This document shows, piece by piece, positions 24,915 to 32,826 of a stretch of DNA of 54,075 bases. The translations under genes were made by a program, and so were the position numbers. The DNA comes from Sphingomonas sp. AOB5 (GTDB taxonomy: Bacteria; Pseudomonadota; Alphaproteobacteria; Sphingomonadales; Sphingomonadaceae). The stretch spans positions 1-54,075 of the forward strand of contig NZ_JARNTV010000026.1 in assembly GCF_029433115.1 (NCBI RefSeq). Reading direction: 5' to 3'. Under the pieces are notes generated by a model. The model made no database searches. It saw only the letters and a list, made by a program, of their open reading frames with translations, and was not told where the DNA came from. Position 1 is the first letter of the stretch. Every line of letters begins with the position of its first letter.

Positions 24915-24957
24915 GAAACATCGTTCCATTGACAAAATATCGTTCCATATATAGATC
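24915..24957 (+). promoter_or_regulatory. dld promoter with overlapping IclR/KdgR-like operator
   Basis: A TTGACA -35 element at 24930-24935 is followed 15 bases later by TATAGA at 24951-24956. TGAAACATCGTTCCA (24915-24929) is an imperfect palindrome resembling IclR-family KdgR boxes and abuts the -35. The 10-mer ATCGTTCCAT occurs at 24921-24930 and again at 24940-24949, inside the promoter spacer. The layout suits repression of the lactate dehydrogenase/FAH operon by the IclR regulator encoded at 27605-28369. Confidence 0.5.
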
Positions 24958-25022
24958 GCGCCTCGCGGTGGGCAGCCGGGCCACCAGTTTGGGATCGAGC
25001 GACCAGTTTTGGGATTAAGGGC

Positions 25023-26741
25023 GTGACCGGCACCTCAGCACCTCCGCAAGACCTGCTGCCGGCGCTGCGTGCGATCGTCGGGACGCGCCACCTCCTCACC
25101 GATTCCGGCAAGACACGGCGCTATCGCCTCGGCTTCCGCACCGGCGGGGGCGATGCCCTCGCGGTGGTGCGGCCGGGCACGTTGGTCGAACTGTGGCAGG
25201 TGCTGGAAGTCTGTGTCCGCGCCGATGTCGCGATCATCGCGCAGGCCGCCAATACCGGGCTGACCGGCGGATCGACCCCGGCGCCCGAGGGCTATGACCG
25301 GCCGGTCGTGATCATCGCGATGATGCGGCTGCGCGGCAATTTCGCGATCAACGGCAGCCGTCAGGTCGTATGCCTCCCCGGATCGACGCTGCACGAGCTG
25401 GAACAGATGCTGCGCCCGCTGGGCCGCGAGCCGCATTCGGTGATCGGATCGTCCTGCTTCGGCGCGTCGGTGATCGGCGGCGTGTGCAACAATTCCGGCG
25501 GCGCACTGGTGCAGCGCGGCCCGGCCTATACCGAATATGCGCTCTTTGCCCGCTCGACCGACGAGGGCGGGATCGCCTTGGTCAATCATCTCGGCATCGA
25601 TCTGGGCGCGGATCCGGTCGAGATGCTGCGCCGGTTGGAGAGCGGCGACTTCGTTCGCACCGCCGCGAGCGACGCCCATGCCAGCGATGGCCGCTATGCC
25701 GCCCATGTCCGCGACGTGGATGCGGACAGCCCGGCGCGCTACAATGCCGATCCGCGCTGCCTGCACGAGGCATCGGGCTCGGCGGGCAAGCTGATGGTGT
25801 TCGCGGTGCGGCTCGACACCTTCGCGCGCGAGACGGCGACGCGGACCTTCTATCTCGGCTGCAACGATCCCGCGCCGCTGGCCGAGCTGCGCCGCACGAT
25901 CCTGAGCGACTGCGAACAGCTTCCGATCGCGGCGGAGTATCTCCATGCCGAGGCATTCGATCTGGCCGAGCGATATGGCAAGGACCAGTTCCTGCTGATC
26001 GACTGGCTGGGCACCGACCGGCTGCCGCGCTTCTTCGACCTGAAGAGCCGGATCGACGGTGCGCTGGCGCGCGTGCCGCTGCTCCCCGCCAACCTGATCG
26101 ACCGCGCGCTCTATGCCGTCAGCAGGCTGTGGCCGAACCATCTGCCCAGGCGGCTGCGCGAATGGCGCGCGCGCTTTCCGCACCATCTGATCCTCAAGGT
26201 CCCGGCCGGTGCCGCGGACGAGATGCTCGCGCTGCTGGGCCGCTGGACGGAAAGCGGCGGCGACTGGTTCGAATGCAGCGACGAGGAAGCGCGCAAGGCC
26301 TTCCTCCATCGCTTCGTCATCGCCGGGGCTGCGGTGCGCTATCATGCGGTCCACCCGCGCGATGTCGCGGGGATCGTCGCGCTCGACATCGCGCTGCGCC
26401 GCAACGATCGCGACTGGTTCGAGACATTGCCCCCGGAGATCGACCGGCAGATCGTCCATCGCATCTATTACGGCCATTTCCTGTGCCATGTGCTGCATCA
26501 GGATTATGTCGTGGCGGCGGGCGCGGATTGCGGTGCGATCAAGGATGCGATGCTGGCGCTGCTCGACAAACGCGGCGCGCGCTATCCGGCCGAGCATAAT
26601 TTCGGCCATCTCTACAAGGCGCCGCCCGAACTGCTCGCCTTCCATGCCGGGCTGGACCCCGCCAACCGGTTCAACCCCGGTATCGGCGGCGCATCCCGCC
26701 TGAAGAATCACCGAACCCAAGTCACAGGAGAGAAAGCATGA
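25023..26741 (+). CDS. dld: Quinone-dependent D-lactate dehydrogenase (Dld family)
   Basis: This 572-residue flavoprotein starts at a GTG and is the same length as E. coli Dld. The FAD-binding domain shows the loop AANTGLTGGSTP and GSSCFGASVIGGVCNNSGG. The central cap and C-terminal membrane-binding region include QLPIAAEYLHAEAFDLAERYGKDQF, and EHNFGHLYKAP closes the active site. Dld oxidises D-lactate to pyruvate at the inner membrane and passes electrons to quinone. The stop overlaps the next ATG (ATGA), tying it to an FAH-fold hydrolase that should release a lactate. L-fucose breakdown would release L-lactate, so either the stereospecificity differs here or the sugar does. Confidence 0.88.
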   Translation: MTGTSAPPQDLLPALRAIVGTRHLLTDSGKTRRYRLGFRTGGGDALAVVRPGTLVELWQVLEVCVRADVAIIAQAANTGLTGGSTPAPEGYDRPVVIIAMMRLRGNFAINGSRQVVCLPGSTLHELEQMLRPLGREPHSVIGSSCFGASVIGGVCNNSGGALVQRGPAYTEYALFARSTDEGGIALVNHLGIDLGADPVEMLRRLESGDFVRTAASDAHASDGRYAAHVRDVDADSPARYNADPRCLHEASGSAGKLMVFAVRLDTFARETATRTFYLGCNDPAPLAELRRTILSDCEQLPIAAEYLHAEAFDLAERYGKDQFLLIDWLGTDRLPRFFDLKSRIDGALARVPLLPANLIDRALYAVSRLWPNHLPRRLREWRARFPHHLILKVPAGAADEMLALLGRWTESGGDWFECSDEEARKAFLHRFVIAGAAVRYHAVHPRDVAGIVALDIALRRNDRDWFETLPPEIDRQIVHRIYYGHFLCHVLHQDYVVAAGADCGAIKDAMLALLDKRGARYPAEHNFGHLYKAPPELLAFHAGLDPANRFNPGIGGASRLKNHRTQVTGEKA

Positions 26742-27580
26742 AATTGTGCCGTTACGGCAAGGCAGGCGCCGAGAAGCCCGGCGTGATCGACGCGGAAGGC
26801 AGGTTGCGCGACCTGTCCGGTGTGATCGCCGATCTCGGCCCCGATGAGCTCTCGCCCGGGCGCCTTGCCGCGCTGGCCGCGCTTGACCTGTCCACGCTGC
26901 GTGTGGTCGAAAGCCCCGAGCGGTTCGGCCCGCCGGTCACCGGCACGCGCCAGTTCATCGCCGTCGGGCTGAACTATTCGGACCATGCCGCCGAAGCCGG
27001 CATGCCGGTGCCCGCCGAGCCGATCCTGTTCACCAAGGCGGTGAGCTGCATCCAGGGGCCGAACGACGTGGTCGAGATCCCGCCGGGATCGGTCAAGACC
27101 GACTGGGAGGTCGAGCTGGGCGTGGTGATCGGATCGACCGCATGGCAGGTGTCCGAAGCCGATGCGCTCAGCCATGTCGCCGGATATTGCACGATCAACG
27201 ATCTGTCCGAGCGCGAGTATCAGCTCGAGCGCGGCGGCACGTGGGACAAGGGCAAGGGCTGCCCCACCTTCGGTCCGATCGGACCGTGGCTGGTGACCGG
27301 CGACGAGGTCGGCGATCCGCAGGCGCTGTCGATGTGGCTCGACGTCAACGGCAAGCGCGTCCAGACCGGCAGCACCGCGACGATGATCTTCGGGGTGGCG
27401 ACGTTGGTCTCCTACATCTCGCGCTTCATGCGGCTGCTGCCCGGCGACATCATCACCACCGGCACCCCGCCGGGCGTCGGCATGGGTCAGAAGCCCGAGC
27501 CGCGGTTCCTCAAGCCCGGCGACGTGATGACGCTGGGGATCGAGAAGCTGGGCGACCAGCGGCAGGACGTGGTCGGCTGA
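26738..27580 (+). CDS. FAH-fold hydrolase, probable 2,4-diketo-3-deoxy-L-fuconate (or rhamnonate) hydrolase
   Basis: This 280-residue protein has N-terminal KLCRYGKAGAEKPGVID, then VGLNYSDHAAEAGMP, metal ligands in TDWEVELGVVIG and INDLSEREYQLERGGTWDKGKG, and GTPPGVGMG near the end. This is the YcgM/ureidoglycolate-lyase-like branch containing the 2,4-diketo-3-deoxy-L-fuconate hydrolase of Xanthomonas and the rhamnose-pathway hydrolase LRA6, both releasing pyruvate and lactate. It is coupled to a lactate dehydrogenase and lies beside lactonase, dehydratase and dehydrogenase genes of the same route. The pathway assignment is by context. Confidence 0.84.
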   Translation: MKLCRYGKAGAEKPGVIDAEGRLRDLSGVIADLGPDELSPGRLAALAALDLSTLRVVESPERFGPPVTGTRQFIAVGLNYSDHAAEAGMPVPAEPILFTKAVSCIQGPNDVVEIPPGSVKTDWEVELGVVIGSTAWQVSEADALSHVAGYCTINDLSEREYQLERGGTWDKGKGCPTFGPIGPWLVTGDEVGDPQALSMWLDVNGKRVQTGSTATMIFGVATLVSYISRFMRLLPGDIITTGTPPGVGMGQKPEPRFLKPGDVMTLGIEKLGDQRQDVVG

Positions 27581-27600
27581 TCCCGCCGCGCGAAGCGGGA
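27581..27600. terminator. Stem-loop between converging FAH and IclR genes
   Basis: TCCCGC and GCGGGA form a 6-bp stem around an 8-base loop, immediately after the TGA of the FAH-type gene and 5 bases before the end of the IclR gene. It can form in transcripts from either side. A short T run appears only about 12 bases further right, so termination strength is uncertain. Confidence 0.4.
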
Positions 27601-27604
27601 GCGA

Positions 27605-28369
27605 TCAGAGCTTTTCGGAGATCGCTTCCGCCCGCGCGCAGATCAGCGCCGAGGCTTCGCTCTGCGAGACCGGGACGCCGCTGCGGTTCATATAGGGGAT
27701 GGTGAGCGCGGCCACCGCGACGCCGTTATGGATGATCGGCGCCGAGATATCGGTGACGCCGGGCACCACCGAGCTGTCGATCGCGGCATAGCCCGCGGCG
27801 GCGATGCCTTCGAGCTTCTGGGTCAGCTCCGCCCGCGCCTTCTTCGTCAGGTCGGCGCCATATTCCTCGACCCAGCGCGTGCGCACCGAGCCGAGCTGGA
27901 AGGCGGTGAGCACCAGCCCCGAAGTCGCGGCCAGGATCGGGCGGCGATGGCCGATGCGCACCACCAGTCCCAGATCGGCCGGGGGGTCGATCCGCGCGAT
28001 CACCACCATATATTCCTCGGACGGCACCACGAGGTGGCAGGATTGCTGCGTCTCGTCCGACAGTTCGTGCATCACCACCAGCGCGATATCGAGCAGGCGC
28101 TTGAGCGGCGGCCGTTCCATGCCGAGCAGGAACAGGTGGTTGGTCAGCTGGTAATAGTCGGTGCCCGGCGGGCGCTCCAGATATTGCCGCCGCTCCAGCA
28201 CCTGAAGCATGCGGAAGATCTCGTTCTTCGACCGGCCGACCGCCGCGGATATTTCGGACAGGCCCATCGGCCGCGTCACGGTCGCAAGCAATTCGAGGAT
28301 ATCGAGGCCCTTTTCCAGCGCAGGCGCATGATAGACGACAGTCTTCTGCGCAGACTTCTCTCTCGGCAT
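27605..28369 (-). CDS. IclR-family transcriptional regulator
   Basis: This 254-residue protein has an N-terminal winged helix (ALEKGLDILELLATVTRPMGLSEISAAVGRSKNEIFRMLQVLERRQYL) and the IclR effector domain with PILAATSGLVLTAFQ and a GVTDISAPI segment near the end. IclR members control sugar-acid, aromatic and lactate catabolism, and the C. jejuni fucose locus also encodes one. It lies between the rightward lactate dehydrogenase/FAH pair and the leftward sugar operon, so it is the obvious local regulator. KdgR-like repeats are present at the Dld promoter. Confidence 0.88.
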   Translation of the reverse strand: MPREKSAQKTVVYHAPALEKGLDILELLATVTRPMGLSEISAAVGRSKNEIFRMLQVLERRQYLERPPGTDYYQLTNHLFLLGMERPPLKRLLDIALVVMHELSDETQQSCHLVVPSEEYMVVIARIDPPADLGLVVRIGHRRPILAATSGLVLTAFQLGSVRTRWVEEYGADLTKKARAELTQKLEGIAAAGYAAIDSSVVPGVTDISAPIIHNGVAVAALTIPYMNRSGVPVSQSEASALICARAEAISEKL

Positions 28370-28463
28370 CCCCTAATTCTCTCGCTTGTCCGTTGGTTTG
28401 CGCCGATCTCGCGCTCCACCAACACCTAGGCGACTTGCGGCCGTAAGGGCAATCACTTCGATG

Positions 28464-29309
28464 TCATTCTCCGGAGAGGCGATAGACGCGCTCGGCGTTT
28501 CGCCAGAAGAAACGCTCGCGGTCCGCCTCGCTCCAGTTCGCCGCCAGCGCCTGCGCCAGCTTGAACCAGACCATATAGCCGCCCGCGACTTCGCTGACCG
28601 GCCAGTCGCTGCCGAACAGGATCCGCTCCGGCCCGAAGGCCTCGGCGGAAGCGCGCGCGTACCAGAGGATCTCGTCGGGGACCCAGTTTTCCCAATCGGC
28701 TTCGGTCAGCAGGCCGGAGATCTTGCACACCACATTGGGCAAAGCCGCCAGTTCGCGCATGCCGGTGAGCCAGGGTTCGCGCAGCCCCGCGGCGATGCCG
28801 GGCTTGGCGCAGTGATCCAGCACGAACTGCCCCTCGGGACAGGCGCGGACCAGCTCGATCGTCTCGCCGATCTGGTGATGCTTCAGGCACAGTTCGAAAT
28901 GCAGGCCGCGAGCATGCACCGCGCGCACCCCCGCGACGAACCGGTCCGCCACCGCGAAGCCGGCGGGCTTGTCCTGGATATTGTCGCGAATGCCGCACAC
29001 CAGCGGCATTGCCGCGAGCCGGGCGAGGGTCGCTTCCCATTCGTCGTCGAGGAACGAGACCCGCGCGACGATGCCCTGGATACGCGGATCGGCCTGCGCC
29101 AGACCCGCGACCCATTCGGCCTCGGCCACCGAGCAGCGGGCATGCGCATCGCATTCGACGAACACCATCCGCCGGACCGGCACTTCGGCGGAAACCCGCT
29201 GATAGTCGGCCAGGTGAAAGCTCCGGTCGAACGGCGATCCCTTCTCGATCCACGGATAGTGAAGGGTATCGACGTCCCAGAAGTGCGCGTGCGTATCGAT
29301 GACGTGCAT
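28464..29309 (-). CDS. Amidohydrolase, probable L-fuconolactonase/sugar lactonase (COG3618)
   Basis: The 281-residue protein starts at MHVIDTHAHFW after a GGGAGGGGAAG site. The HxH pair is His7/His9. A further ligand is in FVLDHCAKPG and the terminal Asp is in ILFGSDWPV, the metal pattern of the amidohydrolase-2 superfamily. COG3618 members include L-fuconolactonase, L-rhamnono-lactonase and 4-sulfomuconolactonase. As the last gene of the leftward sugar operon, next to two SDRs and a dehydratase, hydrolysis of an aldonolactone is the most economical role. It is cytoplasmic. Confidence 0.85.
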   Translation of the reverse strand: MHVIDTHAHFWDVDTLHYPWIEKGSPFDRSFHLADYQRVSAEVPVRRMVFVECDAHARCSVAEAEWVAGLAQADPRIQGIVARVSFLDDEWEATLARLAAMPLVCGIRDNIQDKPAGFAVADRFVAGVRAVHARGLHFELCLKHHQIGETIELVRACPEGQFVLDHCAKPGIAAGLREPWLTGMRELAALPNVVCKISGLLTEADWENWVPDEILWYARASAEAFGPERILFGSDWPVSEVAGGYMVWFKLAQALAANWSEADRERFFWRNAERVYRLSGE

Positions 29310-29328
29310 GCCTGCCCGCTTCCCCTCC

Positions 29329-30558
29329 CTACAGGTTGTTGGCCACAACCTTGTTCGCGCCGGTCGCGCCGTTCTGAAGCCCGCCGGCCAGATTGCGGCG
29401 AACCTCGTTGGCGACGATCATGTAGTTATCGGACGCGCCCGGGGCGATATAGATTCCATAGGCCTGCGAATTGGCGAAGCCGTCCGCCTGGCCGATCATG
29501 TTGCCCATGATCTGGAAATCGCTGACGCCGGGCGAGACGTTGATGCCGTAATGCCGCCGCGGCGCGCCGCGCGAATTGCCGGTGATCGTCGAATCCTTGA
29601 TCGTCAGGTTGCGCGCGCCCGGTTCGACCAGAATGCCGTCGCCGCCATTGTTGTAGATGCGCGAGTCGGTGATGCTCAGCCCGTCGACATTCTTGACGAT
29701 GACGCCGTGCAGTGCCGCGGTCGCCGACCAGCTGTTGGTCAGCCGCATCGACTGGGCCGACTGGAAGTTCCAACCCACGCCGTTCAGCGTGTCGGCCAGG
29801 CAATTGGTGAAGAAGCCGAAATTGGGCGGCACCTTGTTCTGGGTATTCTGGAACAGGAAGCCGGTATGGCCGCCGGTGATGTTGACGTTGATCGCATAGA
29901 TGCCGCCGACGCCGGTATCGAACACCGCCCCGACCGAGCTGGTGCTGTCGTCATACTGATTGATCTCGACGTCGGAGAGGAACACGTCGCCCACTTCGGT
30001 GAAGTAGAGGCTCTCGCGGCTGGCATAGGTGATCACGCTGTCCTGCACGAACACCTGATTGCCGTCGTTCACCCAGATGCCGGTGCCCATATAGGCATTG
30101 GTCGCGGCGCGGCCGATGTTGAGCTGCTGGAAATAGGTGCGCCAGCAATTGTTGCACAGGATGCCGAAGCCCTTGGGGTTGGGCGTTGAGAAGAACATCT
30201 CCAGATCGCGGATCTGGATCCGGTCGATCGGATGGCCGTCGTTCGAGATGTTGAAGATGTGCGCGGTGCCGTTGGTCTGGACCAAGGTCGTCGTCGAACT
30301 GCTGGTGCCATAGATGGTGGTATGGTTGTTGGCGATGCGCAGCTGGCCGCTCAGGCGATAGACGCCGGCCGGGATATAGACCGCCTGCCCGCTGTGCGCG
30401 GCGCGGCTGATACAGGCCTGGATCTTGTCGGTATCGTCGGAACCGCCATCGCCCTTGGCGCCGCAATCGGTCTGGACGTTCAGGTCACGCGGCGCAGCAA
30501 TGGCAGGCGTCACGCTCAGCAGTAACGCACCCAGGCCGGCAAAGATGGTCCGTATCAT
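29329..30558 (-). CDS. Secreted right-handed beta-helix protein (pectate-lyase-3 type)
   Basis: This 409-residue protein has a signal peptide (MIRTIFAGLGALLLSVTPAIAA). The entry motif GAKGDGGSDDTDKIQACI matches pectate-lyase superfamily-3 / GH28-like folds, and YIPAGVYRLSGQL begins the helix. Many short repeated strands follow, rich in Asn and Gly, such as NITGGHTGFLFQN, DSRIYNNGGDGILV and DSTITGNSRGA. The catalytic residues are not identifiable. Such folds act as polysaccharide lyases, hydrolases or epimerases. It lies 35 bases downstream of an SDR and 19 upstream of the lactonase-type gene, so it is transcribed with the sugar pathway and probably attacks the polymer in the periplasm or outside. 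Confidence 0.83.
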   Translation of the reverse strand: MIRTIFAGLGALLLSVTPAIAAPRDLNVQTDCGAKGDGGSDDTDKIQACISRAAHSGQAVYIPAGVYRLSGQLRIANNHTTIYGTSSSTTTLVQTNGTAHIFNISNDGHPIDRIQIRDLEMFFSTPNPKGFGILCNNCWRTYFQQLNIGRAATNAYMGTGIWVNDGNQVFVQDSVITYASRESLYFTEVGDVFLSDVEINQYDDSTSSVGAVFDTGVGGIYAINVNITGGHTGFLFQNTQNKVPPNFGFFTNCLADTLNGVGWNFQSAQSMRLTNSWSATAALHGVIVKNVDGLSITDSRIYNNGGDGILVEPGARNLTIKDSTITGNSRGAPRRHYGINVSPGVSDFQIMGNMIGQADGFANSQAYGIYIAPGASDNYMIVANEVRRNLAGGLQNGATGANKVVANNL

Positions 30559-30593
30559 GGCAATCCCCTCTCTTGTCGTTGCTTGTGGTCGGA

Positions 30594-31322
30594 TCAGATC
30601 GACCAGCCGCCATCGGCCATCACGGCCTGACCGGTCATGAAGGCGGATTCGTCGGCGGCGAGGTACAGCGCCAGCGCCGCAATCTCCTCGGGCTGGCCGA
30701 GCCGCCCCATCGGCTGGCGCGCCCTGAACGCGGCCAGCGCCGCTTCGAAATCGCCGGTCTCGCGCAGCCGCTCGTGGAGCGACGGCGTCTCGATGGTGCC
30801 GGGGCAGATCGCGTTGCAGCGGATGCCGCGCGTGACGTAATCGACCGCGACCGACTTGGTCAGTCCGACCACCGCCGCCTTGGACATGCCATAGGCGAAG
30901 CGATTGGGTGCCGCCTTGGGCGCGCCGACAATCGAGGCCATGTTGACGATCGATCCGCCGCCACGATCCAGCATGCCCGGTAGGAAGGCGCGGATGGTGC
31001 GGAACATCGCGGTCACGTTGACGTCGAGCGCGAGCGACCAGTCGGCGTCCGAGCAATCGAGCACCGTGCCCGCGGTGACCACGCCAGCGCAGTTGAACAG
31101 CACGTCTACCCCGCCGATCCGGTCGCGCAGCGCTTCGATAGCCGCAGTATCGGTCACGTCGAGCGCAGCGGCCTCACAACCAACGATGCCTTCCAGCACC
31201 GCCGCATTGCGGTCGGTCGCCCAGACGGTCGCGCCTTCGGCGGCGAACAGTTCGGCGGCGGTGCGGCCGATGCCCTGCCCTGCGCCGGTGACGATGGCAG
31301 TCTTGCCCGCGAGCCGTCCCAT
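30594..31322 (-). CDS. SDR (DHRS6-like), probable 2-keto-3-deoxy-L-fuconate dehydrogenase
   Basis: The 242-residue protein starts at MGRLAGKTAIVTGAGQGIG; its ATG shares one base with the upstream TGA. The sequence follows the DHRS6/BDH2 subfamily closely: ATDRN after strand 2 (NAD), DVLFNCAGVVTAGTVLDC, AYGMSKAAVVGLTKSVA, RCNAICPGTIETPSLHERL and a C-terminal DGGWSI. The bacterial 2-keto-3-deoxy-L-fuconate 4-dehydrogenases belong to this subfamily, and the neighbouring dehydratase, lactonase and diketo-acid hydrolase agree. Expected reaction: 2-keto-3-deoxy-L-fuconate + NAD to the 2,4-diketo acid. Confidence 0.86.
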   Translation of the reverse strand: MGRLAGKTAIVTGAGQGIGRTAAELFAAEGATVWATDRNAAVLEGIVGCEAAALDVTDTAAIEALRDRIGGVDVLFNCAGVVTAGTVLDCSDADWSLALDVNVTAMFRTIRAFLPGMLDRGGGSIVNMASIVGAPKAAPNRFAYGMSKAAVVGLTKSVAVDYVTRGIRCNAICPGTIETPSLHERLRETGDFEAALAAFRARQPMGRLGQPEEIAALALYLAADESAFMTGQAVMADGGWSI

Positions 31323-32527
31323 CAGCGGCCTCCCGGATGGCAGGAGGGGCCGACCGCATCGATCGACTTGTAGTTCAGGATGAACTCGCGATGCCCCAGC
31401 GCTTCGGACTTGCTGTGCTCGCCGCGCGCGATGGCCAGCACCAGCTCGAACAGCTCGTCGCCGACATCGTCGAGCGTGGCTTCGCCCAGCATGATCCGGC
31501 CGGCATCCACGTCCATATCCTCGTGCATCCGCGCATAGGTTTCGGGATTGCCGGTGATCTTGATGACCGGCGCGATCACCGATCCGACGACCGAGCCGCG
31601 CCCGGTGGTGAACAGGGTCAGGTGCGCGCCGCACGAGATCAGTTCGACGATCTCGGCATTGTCGGCGATGTTGGGGAAGCCGAAGCGCGGTGCTTCCGCC
31701 GGCACCACGTCGAGCAGATAGAGGCCCGGCCGGTCGGGCTGTTCGGCCGGGCGGATCACGCCGTCGATGGGTCGGCTGCCCGACTTCACATAGGCGCCCG
31801 CCGACTTCTCCTCGAGCGTCGACAGGCCACCCTCGGCATTGCCGGGGGAGAAGCTGCCATAGCCCATGGCGCGGTAATAGCTTTCGGCATTGGCGATCGA
31901 GACGTTGATCGCCTCGGCCACGTCGGGCGTCGCGGCGCGGACGCTCATCGCGCCTTCGCAGCCGATCATCTCGCCGGTCTCCTCGAAGATGCAGGTCGCC
32001 CCCGCATCGATCAGCCGGTCGAACGCGCGGCCGACCGCGGGATTGGCGGCGATCCCGCTGGTGCCGTCCGATCCGCCGCAGATGGTGCCGATGGACAGGT
32101 CGGCCATGGTCATCGGCACGCGGACCTCGATCTCGCGCATGATCGACTGGACGCGTCGTACCGCCTCCAGCGCCACGTCGATCCCCGAGCGGGTGCCGCC
32201 GACTTCCTGGATGACGATGGTCTCGACCGGGCGTCCGCTGTTCGCGATGAAGGTCGCGAGGCCCTCGCGGTCGAACCCCTCGCAACCCAGCGACACCAGC
32301 ACCGCGCCGCCCACATTGGGGTGCGTCGTCAGCGCCTTCATCATCCGCAGCGAATAATCGTTGGGATAGCAGCCCGGAAAGCCGAGCAGATGCACATCGG
32401 GATCGTCGGCGCGATCGACCACCCGCCGCGCGACATGATGCGCGCACTCGACGAGATAGACGACGGCAACCACGTTGCGGATGCCCTTGCGGCCGTCGGT
32501 GCGGAGATACCCGTCGGCGATAATCAT
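31322..32527 (-). CDS. UxaA-family dehydratase, large subunit
   Basis: This 401-residue protein starts MIIADGYLRTDGRKGIRNVV, the conserved opening of altronate/galactarate dehydratase C-terminal domains. It has GCEGFDREGL, TICGGSDGTSGIAANPAVG and a C-terminal TTGRGS segment near residue 310 expected in the family. Cysteines in GFPGCYPND, SLGCEG, TICGG and ISCGAH are candidates for iron or metal binding. It needs the SAF subunit encoded just upstream (ATGA overlap). In C. jejuni split UxaA genes occur in the L-fucose locus. The inferred reaction is dehydration of a 6-deoxyaldonate to a 2-keto-3-deoxy acid. Sulfolactate sulfo-lyase (SuyB) is a paralogue with similar architecture. Confidence 0.85.
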   Translation of the reverse strand: MIIADGYLRTDGRKGIRNVVAVVYLVECAHHVARRVVDRADDPDVHLLGFPGCYPNDYSLRMMKALTTHPNVGGAVLVSLGCEGFDREGLATFIANSGRPVETIVIQEVGGTRSGIDVALEAVRRVQSIMREIEVRVPMTMADLSIGTICGGSDGTSGIAANPAVGRAFDRLIDAGATCIFEETGEMIGCEGAMSVRAATPDVAEAINVSIANAESYYRAMGYGSFSPGNAEGGLSTLEEKSAGAYVKSGSRPIDGVIRPAEQPDRPGLYLLDVVPAEAPRFGFPNIADNAEIVELISCGAHLTLFTTGRGSVVGSVIAPVIKITGNPETYARMHEDMDVDAGRIMLGEATLDDVGDELFELVLAIARGEHSKSEALGHREFILNYKSIDAVGPSCHPGGR

Positions 32528-32826
32528 GAACGCGCTTCCGAATCCCTTGTGTGGGTCGAGATGTAATTGCTCTCGAGATTGTGCAGATGGACCCACTCGC
32601 CGGGACGCACGTCCGCGGTCGCCGATCCGATCGACATGCCGTATTTGACCACCTCGCCGCCCGACGGGATGAACCGCCGGGCGATCTTGTGGCCGAGCGG
32701 GACGTCCGACTGGGCGATGGCGGTGTCGCCATCCATCGCCAGTGCCTCGCCGGCGGCGATATTGCGGCGACAGATCGCTACATTATCGCCGGGCGAGAGG
32801 ACGATCACCGGCCGGTCGTCGCTCAT
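32524..32826 (-). CDS. UxaA-family dehydratase, small SAF-domain subunit
   Basis: This 100-residue protein contains one SAF domain: VIVLSPGDNVAICRRNIAAGEALAM, then PLGHKIARRFIPSGGEVVKYGMSIGSAT and a final WVHLHNLES. In single-chain altronate dehydratases this is the N-terminal domain; here it is a separate gene overlapping the large-subunit ATG by four bases. It also overlaps the glycosidase stop upstream, so three genes are translationally chained. The split arrangement resembles C. jejuni fucose-locus genes and SuyA/SuyB. Confidence 0.86.
   Translation of the reverse strand: MSDDRPVIVLSPGDNVAICRRNIAAGEALAMDGDTAIAQSDVPLGHKIARRFIPSGGEVVKYGMSIGSATADVRPGEWVHLHNLESNYISTHTRDSEARS

Noticed and set aside
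31322..32826. SuyA/SuyB sulfolactate sulfo-lyase
   Set aside because: Same split architecture, but there are no sulfonate transport or sulfite-handling genes nearby and the neighbours are sugar enzymes. Kept as an alternative only.
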